Positions 18,374 through 26,659 of a stretch of DNA of 64,000 nucleotides are shown piece after piece. Below the pieces are notes generated by a model. The model was not told where the DNA came from and did not search any database. It saw only the letters and a program-made list of their open reading frames with translations. Location: assembly GCF_026672425.1 (NCBI RefSeq), contig NZ_JAPPRC010000006.1, forward strand, positions 1,178,001 to 1,242,000. Direction: 5' to 3'. The stretch's first letter is position 1, and each line of letters begins with the position of its first letter. Source of the stretch: Pannonibacter sp. SL95 (GTDB lineage Bacteria; Pseudomonadota; Alphaproteobacteria; Rhizobiales; Stappiaceae). A program made the translations under genes and the position numbers.

Positions 18374-18653
18374 GAGAGCCGGGGCCTACTCGCTTGCAGA
18401 GCCTATGTAACCGGCGATGCACCGGAAAGCGGAAACGATCTCACCGGGACTTTCGTGCCGCAAAATGGCCGCTCTGCGAACGAGTAGGCCCCGGGTCTCC
18501 GCTGTGCTCTCGCCCGGGGTTGTTTGTTGTCCGAGGTGCTAGGGTAAAGGGGAAGCTGCGACCCTTAACCCGCAGCTTCAGCGTCAGGCGACCGTCCCGG
18601 GGTCGGGTTTTCACCCGCTGTCATCATGGCTCCCTGACGCTTCCCTTTTCCCG
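18374..18653 (+). ncRNA. Candidate bridge RNA (seekRNA) of the IS110 element
   Basis: IS110-group elements encode a bridge RNA in the left end upstream of the recombinase. Here that end folds strongly. Bases 18381-18402 pair with 18471-18492 (22 bp, two mismatches), extended by a weaker outer stem. A second domain has 18542-18556 pairing with 18639-18652, GCGTCAGG (18581-18588) with CCTGACGC (18633-18640), and the hairpin GAAGCTGCG (18552-18560) with CGCAGCTTC (18571-18579). The apical part of the first domain contains CCGGGACTTTC (18444-18454) and CCGGAAAG (18422-18429), which match or complement the insertion site. RNA ends are not determinable from sequence. Confidence 0.6.
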
Positions 18654-18729
18654 CTTGGAGAGTTGATTGGGCCTCTGGCTGACACCCACGCCCGCAAACA
18701 ATCCGAAGCACGTCAAGGATAGCACGGCC

Positions 18730-19689
18730 ATGCCCGCCCTGCAGCAGCCTCCCGCCCATGTCTGCGGCTTCGATGTCGCCAAGGACAGCATCACCGCCTT
18801 CGACACCGCCACCGGCCGTGTCACGACCTTCCCCAACCGCTCCGCCAGCATCCGCAAGGCGCTGACAGGCCTGTCGGCCGACTGCCTGTGCGTGTTGGAG
18901 CCGACCGGCGGCCACGAGCGCCTGCTGGTGGGCGAACTGACGGCAGCAGGCCTTGCCTGCCACCGGGCCGATACCGTTAAGGTCAAGGCATTCAGCCGGT
19001 CCTTCGGCCGTCTTGCCAAGACAGACGCCATCGATGCCCAGGCTCTGGCCCGCTATGGCGAGGAGCGCTGGAAGACACTCGCCCTGTTCACGCTGGCCGA
19101 TGAGACCCAGAGCACACTCGCCAGCCTCAATGCCCGCCGTCAGGAGCTTCTCGCCCTCAAGGTGGCCGAGCAGAACCGCTCAAAGATCCCCGGAGAGGGA
19201 CCTGGCATCGCGATCATCCGCCGCTCCTGCCAGGTCATCCTGCGGGCGATCCTGCACGAGATCGAGGCCATCGACGCCGCCATCGAGGCGCTCGTCGACG
19301 CCTCGCCGCAGCTCGCCCGCCGGATCGAGGTCTGCTGCTCCCTGCCGGGCGTGGGCAAGCGCACCGCCATCACCCTCGCCGCAACCATGCCGGAACTGGG
19401 AACGATGGACCGGCGCCAGGCCGCAAGCCTCGCCGGGGTCGCCCCTCATCCCAAGGACAGCGGAACCCTCAAGGGATATCGCCGGATGCACGGCGGACGC
19501 TCCACCGTCAAGCCGGCCCTCTTCATGGCCGCCTTGTCCGCAAGCCGCGCAAACGGGCCATTAAAGGAGGTCTATCAAAGGCTTATCAACAACGGGAAGA
19601 AGCCAATCCTCGCAATCGCCGCCCTCATGCGAAAGATCATCGTCATCCTGAACGCAAGGATCAGGCAAAACGCACAACAACAGAGTTGA
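18730..19689 (+). CDS. IS110-family transposase (DEDD recombinase)
   Basis: From the ATG at 18730 the product is 319 residues. A TTG at 18667 would add 21 residues of non-family sequence. The N-terminal RuvC-like domain shows Asp15 (GFDVAKD), Glu57 (LEPTGG), and Asp99 and Asp102 (KTDAIDAQ). The C-terminal Transposase_20 domain contains LPGVGKRTA and the motif KDSG with Ser244, the expected nucleophile. Both parts are intact, so the enzyme may be active. Confidence 0.93.
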   Translation: MPALQQPPAHVCGFDVAKDSITAFDTATGRVTTFPNRSASIRKALTGLSADCLCVLEPTGGHERLLVGELTAAGLACHRADTVKVKAFSRSFGRLAKTDAIDAQALARYGEERWKTLALFTLADETQSTLASLNARRQELLALKVAEQNRSKIPGEGPGIAIIRRSCQVILRAILHEIEAIDAAIEALVDASPQLARRIEVCCSLPGVGKRTAITLAATMPELGTMDRRQAASLAGVAPHPKDSGTLKGYRRMHGGRSTVKPALFMAALSASRANGPLKEVYQRLINNGKKPILAIAALMRKIIVILNARIRQNAQQQS

Positions 19690-19873
19690 TGACACGGTGC
19701 AGGATCTCAACACGACAAATCGTGTCATTCCGTCGGTGGCCGGAACTTTCCGGCCCCTTACGCATTTTTGCGCATGGGACGCATCGGCACTGGTAGTCCA
19801 GCATGTCCGTGCCCACATCTGGTTCGGCGCTCAAAGCGCCGTCCGGCCTCAGGACACATCCGAAGGATCACTC
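19689..19873. other. Right end of the IS110 element and leader of creA
   Basis: The first 58 bp form the right end of the insertion sequence. After the second CCGGAACTTTCCGG copy comes TTACGCATTTTT, the probable T tract of the pre-insertion terminator. The remaining 115 bp hold the creA promoter and a GAAGGA ribosome site. Confidence 0.5.
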
Positions 19874-20404
19874 ATGTCTCTGCGCACATCCGCTCTCGCC
19901 ACCGCCGCCGCCCTGTGCATGTCCTTGGCGCTGCCTTCCGGCGGCGCACAGGCTGCGGGCGATGAACCGGATCTGATCTTCAAGAAATCGACCGTCTGGA
20001 AGTTCCTCACCCCGGACCACAAGCTCGCCACCTATGCCATCGACGATCCGGTGGTCGACGGCGTTGCCTGCCATTTCACTGTTCCGGAAAAGGGCGGTGT
20101 TGAGGGCTGGCTTGGCGTTGCCGAGGAGGTGTCCGACATTTCGCTCGCCTGCCGTCAGGTCGGGCCGGTCAGCTTCAAGGAAAAGTTCGAGCAGGGCGAC
20201 GAGATGTTCCGCCAGCGCCGCTCGTTCCTGTTCAAGAAGATGCGCATCGTGCGCGGCTGTGACGCCAAGCGCAACGTGCTGGTCTATCTCGTCTATTCCG
20301 ACAAGATCATCGAAGGCAGCCCGAAGAACTCAACCTCCTCGGTGCCGATCATGCCCTGGGGCGATCAGCCGGCTCCGCGCTGCGGCGATTTTGTCACGAA
20401 GTAA
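19874..20404 (+). CDS. creA: CreA family periplasmic protein
   Basis: The 176-residue protein has a signal peptide (MSLRTSALATAAALCMSLALP...AQA) followed by the CreA core: VACHFTVPEKGGVEGWLGVAEEVSDISLACRQVGP, FKKMRIVRGCD and NVLVYLVYSDKIIEGSPKNS. The ATG follows GAAGGA by about seven bases. CreA proteins are small periplasmic proteins with conserved Cys (here in ACHF, LACRQ and RGCD) and no assigned biochemical role. The longer open frame upstream is a run-through into the insertion sequence end. Confidence 0.92.
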   Translation: MSLRTSALATAAALCMSLALPSGGAQAAGDEPDLIFKKSTVWKFLTPDHKLATYAIDDPVVDGVACHFTVPEKGGVEGWLGVAEEVSDISLACRQVGPVSFKEKFEQGDEMFRQRRSFLFKKMRIVRGCDAKRNVLVYLVYSDKIIEGSPKNSTSSVPIMPWGDQPAPRCGDFVTK

Positions 20405-20453
20405 TGTTGCGGCTTTCCCATGTCAGGGACTGCTTGTGTATTTTCTGCGCGCC

Positions 20454-20549
20454 GTCCCGGCCTTGTGCCGGGACCCGTGATGTTACATCTGACGGTAGAC
20501 GCGATTGCCGCTCTGCACCCTGAAACAGGTCCCGGCACAAGGCCGGGAC
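20454..20549. repeat. Inverted pair of a short interspersed palindrome
   Basis: Bases 20454-20475 (GTCCCGGCCTTGTGCCGGGACC) form the perfect complement of 20528-20549, 52 bp apart, and each arm can also fold on itself. Variants of the CGGCCTTGTGCCG core occur again near 63660. The element lies between creA and the convergent ArsR gene and could end both transcripts. Confidence 0.6.
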
Positions 20550-20616
20550 AGCACTGTGTAGGATTGCTGCGGCTCAGCGCAACGCTGCTGTGATGTTCCA
20601 GTTTCTGGCTCAGCCC

Positions 20617-20961
20617 TCAGACCGTCTCGGCCTCGTCAACGGCAACGATGGGCAGGCCCTTGGCGTCGACGGCGCAGAAATGCTTGAACAGCACGCCCAT
20701 GACTTCGCGTGCCGCCTCGCTGGCAAGCCGGTAATAGATGGTCGTGCCGTCGCGCCGGGTCACCACGAGCCCCTGAGCCCTGAGCAGGCTGAGCTGCTGC
20801 GACACGGTCGGCATCCGCATGCCGGTTCGTTCGGCGAGTTCCCCGACGCTGCACTCCTTCTCCGCCATCTGGCACAGCAGCAGAAGCCGCGGCGCGGATG
20901 CGATCATTTTCAGGAACTGGGCGGCCATTTCAGCCTTGGCCTCAAGCAGATCAGGTTTCAT
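20617..20961 (-). CDS. ArsR-family regulator of the SqrR/BigR type
   Basis: The 114-residue winged-helix repressor starts at MKPDLLEAKAEM (a 12-residue upstream extension is possible). The recognition helix is in TGMRMPTVSQQLSLLRAQGLV. It has Cys30 in LLLLCQMAEKEC and Cys96 in FKHFC. Their 66-residue spacing equals that of the redox pair in SqrR (41 and 107) and BigR (42 and 108). Those repressors sense reactive sulfur through a polysulfide link. Neighbours do not include sulfide oxidation genes, so targets may be elsewhere. TTGCC-N6-GGCAA at 20982-20997 is a possible operator. Confidence 0.82.
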   Translation of the reverse strand: MKPDLLEAKAEMAAQFLKMIASAPRLLLLCQMAEKECSVGELAERTGMRMPTVSQQLSLLRAQGLVVTRRDGTTIYYRLASEAAREVMGVLFKHFCAVDAKGLPIVAVDEAETV

Positions 20962-21444
20962 GAAATTGAAAATACCAGAGATTGCCGATACTGGCAACTT
21001 AGCCCAAGTCCCATGATTACTGAAGTGTTTGACGCGCGCTTACTGCTTGTTTTTTAAGCGTTCCTGCCGCCGCCGCACCGCCTGCTCAGGCGCGGTCGGG
21101 CCGGTGCGGCTTAATGCCTCGACAAGGCCGGCAGCAACATCGGACCGCTGCCACAGCCAAGGCCGGAGGTCAGGCACATGCTCTTCTGCACGCTGACGGC
21201 CGGCGGTACGGCCGGACCTGAGACCAGAACCGCCAATCCCATCATCGGGAACAGCAGCACCGACATGACGAACGTGAACGAAGCGATACGCGATACCATG
21301 GGAAGCTCCGCTGTCTGCCGGGCCGCGCCCGGTCCATGACGACCTGATAGCGCAACAATGGCAGGGCGGGGCTGAACCCATGCTGAGACCGGCTTTCAGC
21401 TGCCGTTCAGCTTCGTGAACAGACGGAAAGAGGCGCAGTTCCGG
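20962..21444. other. Gap between the ArsR gene and the L,D-transpeptidase gene
   Basis: The region holds the ArsR promoter, a possible operator (TTGCC-N6-GGCAA, 20982-20997) and one plausible small gene at 21111-21299. No other feature is clear. Confidence 0.35.
21111..21299 (-). CDS. Possible small membrane or secreted protein
   Basis: The open frame codes for 62 residues beginning MVSRIASFTFVMSVLLFPMMG, a plausible signal or membrane segment. GGAG lies about eight bases before the ATG. Codon use is like the neighbours. It lies directly upstream of the SqrR-like regulator on the same strand, so it could be cotranscribed. No family is recognised and it may be spurious. Confidence 0.35.
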   Translation of the reverse strand: MVSRIASFTFVMSVLLFPMMGLAVLVSGPAVPPAVSVQKSMCLTSGLGCGSGPMLLPALSRH

Positions 21445-23160
21445 TCAAAGGTTCTCCCGCATGGCACGGGCAAGCGCCTTCAGCAGCGCTTCATCGCGCT
21501 CATAGATGTCCGGGCGGAAGTGGGTCGAGCCGTCCTTGTTCATCCAGGCTGTCAGATAGGTCAGATGCACCGGCACCGGCTCCTTCAGGGTGATCACCTG
21601 CCGGTCGCCGCTGTCGCGTATCTTCTCCAGCTTCGCCCGGTCAAAGCCTTGCGCCGCCAGAAGGACCTCACCCAGGGCAAAGGGATCCGACACCCGGATG
21701 CAGCCATGGCTGAAATAGCGCTCCGAGCGGTCAAACAGCGCTTTGGACGGCGTGTCGTGGATGTAGATGTTGAAGGCATTCGGGAACATGAACTTGATGC
21801 GGCCGAGCGCGTTCTTGTCGCCCGGGTCCTGCCTCAGCTGGTAGGGCAGGCCGGTGCCCTTGAACGACGCCCAGGCCACGCTCGCCGGGTTCACTTCCGT
21901 GTCGCCCTTGAACACGCGGATGTTCTGGCCGGACAGCGCAGAAGGATTCTTGATCAGCTTGGGCAGATACTCGTTCACCGCAATGGACTGCGGCACACTC
22001 CAGAACGGATTGACCTCCACATAGGTCATGTTGCGCGAGAACACCGGCGTCGCGTGATAGGGCTTGCCCACCACAACCCGCGCCGTGTGGATGGTCTTGT
22101 CGTTCTTCACGACCTTTAGCACCTGATCGGCCAGGTTGACGAAGATATAGGTCGAACCGAGATCGTCCGGCATCCAGCGCCGGCGCTCCATGTTGAGCTC
22201 CATCTGGATCAGGCGCTGGGTGATCGAGGCATTGATCTCGGCCAGCGTTCCCGGCCCGATCACCCCGTCCACGGTAAGGCCGTGATACTCCTGGAACTGC
22301 TTCACCGCCTCCACCAGCGCCCCGTCATAGACGTCGCCGGTATGTGCGGCCGCATCCAGATAGTCCTCCTCGGCCATGCGCTTGCGCAGGGCATCGAGGC
22401 GTGGGTCCGTCATGCCCGGCTTCAGCGTCTCGCCCGCCGGCACGTGGGTGAAGCCGCCCCGCGCGGCCTTGTCCCGGTAGTCCGCCAGCCGCTGCTTCAG
22501 CCGCGCGTAGGAGGGCGACTGCGGCGCCAGCCCCTCGAGATAGGCGCCGAAATCCGGCGACTGGCTGACTGCATTCAGGAGATCAGCCGGGTCCGGGATC
22601 TCGGGGAAGATGTTGAGCGCCTTGCTGACCACATTCGGCTGCACCCGGCCGGAGGCCAGATGCGTGCCGTAGCGCACGTAATTGCGCGTCAGGTCGATGT
22701 CGAGCGTGGCATAGTCTTCAGCCGTTGCAGCCGCATCGGCGCGCCGGGCCAGATCGATCGGGGCATAATTGTCCGGGTTGAGCGCATGGTCATTGGCTGC
22801 GGCAAAGGCGGCGATGGCCAAATGGCCGTTTTCCGAAAGTCCTGCCTCCGCTCCTTCCGACAACACCCACAGCGGCTGTCCGCCGCGCGCCGCGTAATAG
22901 GCCGCGATGGCGGGATCCGAGACCGTGCCGAGCCGCGCCAGGATCGCCTCGGCAATCACATTGCCGATGCCCTGATCGGTCGTCGCTGCGCTTGCTGTTT
23001 GCGCTGCCGCAGGTCCAGGCACAGTCACGAGCACTGCGCCTGACAGCATCAACCCGGCAAGCACCGCAGCTGCGAAGCCGCAAGCGGTGTGGCGACGCCT
23101 CGGCGATGCGGCGGTCTTTGCTTCGCCGGTGATCCTTGCAAGTCGATACGTGCCTGTCAT
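21445..23160 (-). CDS. L,D-transpeptidase of the YcbB type
   Basis: From MTGTYRLARITGEAK, preceded by a G-rich ribosome site, the protein is 571 residues. A basic N-terminus leads to a hydrophobic span (FAAAVLAGLMLSGAVLVTV) and AAAQ, so it is exported or anchored. The N-terminal scaffold domain is followed by a peptidoglycan-binding unit (VKQFQEYHGLTVDGVIGPGTL) and a YkuD catalytic domain with YFSHGCIRVSDPF carrying the active-site His and Cys. Such enzymes form 3-3 crosslinks in peptidoglycan. An upstream 50-residue extension lacks family similarity. Confidence 0.92.
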   Translation of the reverse strand: MTGTYRLARITGEAKTAASPRRRHTACGFAAAVLAGLMLSGAVLVTVPGPAAAQTASAATTDQGIGNVIAEAILARLGTVSDPAIAAYYAARGGQPLWVLSEGAEAGLSENGHLAIAAFAAANDHALNPDNYAPIDLARRADAAATAEDYATLDIDLTRNYVRYGTHLASGRVQPNVVSKALNIFPEIPDPADLLNAVSQSPDFGAYLEGLAPQSPSYARLKQRLADYRDKAARGGFTHVPAGETLKPGMTDPRLDALRKRMAEEDYLDAAAHTGDVYDGALVEAVKQFQEYHGLTVDGVIGPGTLAEINASITQRLIQMELNMERRRWMPDDLGSTYIFVNLADQVLKVVKNDKTIHTARVVVGKPYHATPVFSRNMTYVEVNPFWSVPQSIAVNEYLPKLIKNPSALSGQNIRVFKGDTEVNPASVAWASFKGTGLPYQLRQDPGDKNALGRIKFMFPNAFNIYIHDTPSKALFDRSERYFSHGCIRVSDPFALGEVLLAAQGFDRAKLEKIRDSGDRQVITLKEPVPVHLTYLTAWMNKDGSTHFRPDIYERDEALLKALARAMRENL

Positions 23161-23459
23161 GTCGCGCCCCCCGGCCGGCCGGGCGATTCCCGGCGGGCAA
23201 ATCCTAGCGTGTTGGCAGCCCCAGTCCAGTTTTCTGCCCCGATTGTGCCGCAAAAGGCGAGGCCTGATGGTTTTGCATCTCCGCTTGACCGCTGCCCTGA
23301 AACCGGTCAAAGGTTTTGCCCATGAACACGGCCAACCGGACCCTCATTCCGATCACCATTATCTGCAGCTAGCGCAATCGCTGGCTGTGGCCGTTCCCTT
23401 CTTGCGTCATTTTTCCAAGAGACGGACGTCCCGGCCAGCAGGCCAGGAGATGTTTTGTC

Positions 23460-24923
23460 ATGACCCATGCGAAGCCGGACGCACCCGTCCTGCGTCTGAC
23501 CAACACGCTGACCCGGTCGAAGGAGGAGTTCTCCCCCATCGATGCCGCGAACGTGCGCATGTATGTCTGCGGTCCGACCGTCTATGACTTCGCCCATATC
23601 GGCAACGCGCGCCCCGTCATCGTCTTCGACGTGCTCTACCGCCTGCTGCAGCATGTCTATGGCGCAGATCACGTCACCTATGTCCGAAACATCACGGACG
23701 TCGACGATAAGATCAACGCACGCGCCTTGCGCGATCATCCGGGCCTGCCGCTCAACGACGCCATCGCGCTGGTGACGAAGACCACCGCCGACCAGTTTCA
23801 GGAAGATGTTGCTGCTCTGGGCAATCTCGAGCCGTCGGCCCAGCCCCGCGCGACCAAATACATTGAAGAAATGGTCTCGATGATCGAGACCTTGATCGCC
23901 CGTGGTCACGCCTATGTGGCGGCAACAGAAGAGGGCGGCGAGGTTCTGTTCGACACCGGCTCGATGCCCACCTACGGCCAGCTCTCCAAGCGCAATCTCG
24001 ACGACCAGCTCGCCGGCGCCCGCATCGCGGTCGATGCGCACAAGAAGAACCCGGGCGACTTCGTGCTCTGGAAACTGTCGTCGCCGGAAGAGCCCGGCTG
24101 GGGCAGCCCCTGGGGCCGTGGCCGCCCCGGCTGGCACATCGAGTGCTCCGTGATGAGCAAGGAGCTTCTGGGCGAGGTCTTCGACATCCACGGCGGCGGG
24201 CTGGACCTCATCTTCCCGCACCACGAAAACGAAATCGCCCAATCCTGCTGCGCCCATGGCACGTCGGTGATGGCGAACTACTGGATGCACAACGGCTTCG
24301 TGCAGGTCGAAGGCCGCAAGATGTCGAAGTCGGAAGGCAACTTCTTCACCATCCACGACCTGCTGCATACCGACGTCTTCGGCGGCCGCAAGTGGCCGGG
24401 CGAAGTGCTGCGCCTTGCCATGCTGATGACCCACTACCGCCAGCCGATCGATTTCTCTGTTAAGCGGCTTGAAGAGGCCGAAAACATTCTAAAATCGTGG
24501 GCCGACGCTAGAAAGGTCGCTTCGAAGCATAACTGGCAAGCGGTTGCAAACCGGTTGGTTGAGCCAATCCCGGATGCAGATTTCATTGACCTGCTCTCAG
24601 ATGACCTGAATACCGTTAGTGCAGTTTCCTATATCCAGGCAAAGGCAAAGCTGGCGGCGAAAGGCGATTTTGAAGCTGCGTTCTCTGCTTTGAACTGCAC
24701 CGTCTTTTTGGGCTTCACACTTGATGAGTCTGAAGTAGCCAACGATCTCGACAGCGTCATGGTCGACGCGCTCGTTGCAGAGCGTCTCGCCTTCCTCGAG
24801 GCGAAGAACTTCGCCGAAGCCGACCGCCTGCGCGGTGAGCTCACCGCCATGGGCGTCCTGCTCAAGGATGGCAAGGACCCCACCACCGGCCAGCGCACCA
24901 CCACCTGGGAGGTCAAGCGCTGA
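23460..24923 (+). CDS. cysS: Cysteine-tRNA ligase
   Basis: The 487-residue protein shows [19 protein letters not shown] (zinc Cys and HIGH), GWHIECSVM, the HHENE motif and KMSKSEGN. This is the full class I CysRS catalytic set. The C-terminal DALR-like and anticodon domain is also present. Bases of about 24460-24760 are visibly lower in GC and use codons unlike the rest of the gene. The encoded stretch ([17 protein letters not shown] through [12 protein letters not shown]) still fits the protein, which suggests allelic recombination from another lineage. Confidence 0.95.
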   Translation: MTHAKPDAPVLRLTNTLTRSKEEFSPIDAANVRMYVCGPTVYDFAHIGNARPVIVFDVLYRLLQHVYGADHVTYVRNITDVDDKINARALRDHPGLPLNDAIALVTKTTADQFQEDVAALGNLEPSAQPRATKYIEEMVSMIETLIARGHAYVAATEEGGEVLFDTGSMPTYGQLSKRNLDDQLAGARIAVDAHKKNPGDFVLWKLSSPEEPGWGSPWGRGRPGWHIECSVMSKELLGEVFDIHGGGLDLIFPHHENEIAQSCCAHGTSVMANYWMHNGFVQVEGRKMSKSEGNFFTIHDLLHTDVFGGRKWPGEVLRLAMLMTHYRQPIDFSVKRLEEAENILKSWADARKVASKHNWQAVANRLVEPIPDADFIDLLSDDLNTVSAVSYIQAKAKLAAKGDFEAAFSALNCTVFLGFTLDESEVANDLDSVMVDALVAERLAFLEAKNFAEADRLRGELTAMGVLLKDGKDPTTGQRTTTWEVKR

Positions 24924-24934
24924 TGTCCGGGGTT

Positions 24935-25083
24935 CCCCCCACCCCCAACCCCTCCCCACGAGGGGGAGGGGAGCTGAAGCGCCTGCGCTTGGGACGTCAG
25001 CCAGGCGGCCCGAGGACTTCAGCCAGGGGGCAAGGCCTCTCCGCCCCCCTCCCCCTCGTGGGGAGGGGTGAGGGGGTGGGGGG
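24935..25083. repeat. GC-rich inverted repeat element
   Basis: Bases 24935-24971 (C-rich, containing CCCCTCCCCACGAGGGGGAG) are nearly perfectly complementary to 25046-25083. About 75 bp lie between them. The element begins 12 bp after the cysS stop and probably ends that transcript. It differs in sequence from the mosaic element at 29.2 kb but has the same style. Confidence 0.6.
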
Positions 25084-25171
25084 CTGGCGCTCGCACCAGC
25101 ACTTGCAATTGAACCAGGCGGAGATGTCTGCGGGCACGCGGTGTTGAAACAGATCGAGGGGAGGAGACAGC

Positions 25172-25663
25172 ATGACGGAAGAACGATCCGGTGGATGCCA
25201 GTGCGGGGCGGTGCGGTTCAGGGTGAGGGGCAAGCTCGGGCATGCCTCGATCTGCCATTGCCGCATGTGCCAGAAAGCTTTTGGCGGCTTCTATGCGCCG
25301 CTCGTCTCCGTGCGCGAGGCAGACAGCGTAGACTGGACGCGTGGCGAACCGGCCCGGTTCCAGAGCTCCAACGTGGTTGCGCGCGGCTTCTGTTCGGCCT
25401 GCGGCACGCCGCTGACCTATGAGGCACCGGACGGCATGGCGCTCTCGATCGCTGCCTTCGACAAGCCTGACGATATCGTACCCGTCATAGCCTATGGCGT
25501 GGAGCGCAAGCTGCCGTACACGGATCGCATGGCGGAAATCGCCGAGCGCAGGACCGAAGAGGACGCCGCCGCCGTGGCCTTCCTTGCCTCGGTGGTCTCC
25601 TACCAGCATCCCGACCACGACACGACCGACTGGCCGCCGCACGCCCCCGCCACAAAGGACTGA
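25172..25663 (+). CDS. GFA-family zinc protein (glutathione-dependent formaldehyde-activating-like)
   Basis: The 163-residue protein has the GFA zinc motifs: GGCQCGAV near the start, CHCRMCQKAFGG, and GFCSACGTPL. The core ends around residue 115 and is followed by an acidic tail. Members bind two zinc ions. The formaldehyde-activating activity of the founding protein is disputed, so I assign only the family. A strong GGGGAGGAG precedes the ATG. The next gene, pip, begins three bases after its stop. Confidence 0.88.
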   Translation: MTEERSGGCQCGAVRFRVRGKLGHASICHCRMCQKAFGGFYAPLVSVREADSVDWTRGEPARFQSSNVVARGFCSACGTPLTYEAPDGMALSIAAFDKPDDIVPVIAYGVERKLPYTDRMAEIAERRTEEDAAAVAFLASVVSYQHPDHDTTDWPPHAPATKD

Positions 25664-26629
<966 letters not shown>

Positions 26630-26659
26630 CCTTCACTAACAAGCATCCGGTATCCAGCC

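Larger units (their letters stand above)
18315..19747 (+). mobile_element. IS110-family insertion sequence
   Basis: The element of about 1.43 kb is bounded by two copies of CCGGAACTTTCCGG, at 18309-18322 and 19740-19753, each with CT at the centre. IS110 elements insert at a core dinucleotide without terminal inverted repeats, and CT is the core reported for IS621. The layout is a long non-coding left end (about 410 bp), a DEDD transposase, and a short right end with a small stem (ATGACACG at 19689-19696 paired with CGTGTCAT at 19721-19728). Boundaries are inferred from the flanking repeat and need an empty site for proof. Confidence 0.75.

Noticed and set aside
18394-18666. Short plus-strand frame in the IS110 left end
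   Set aside because: It crosses the strong stems and has no similarity or ribosome site. The region is better read as structured RNA.
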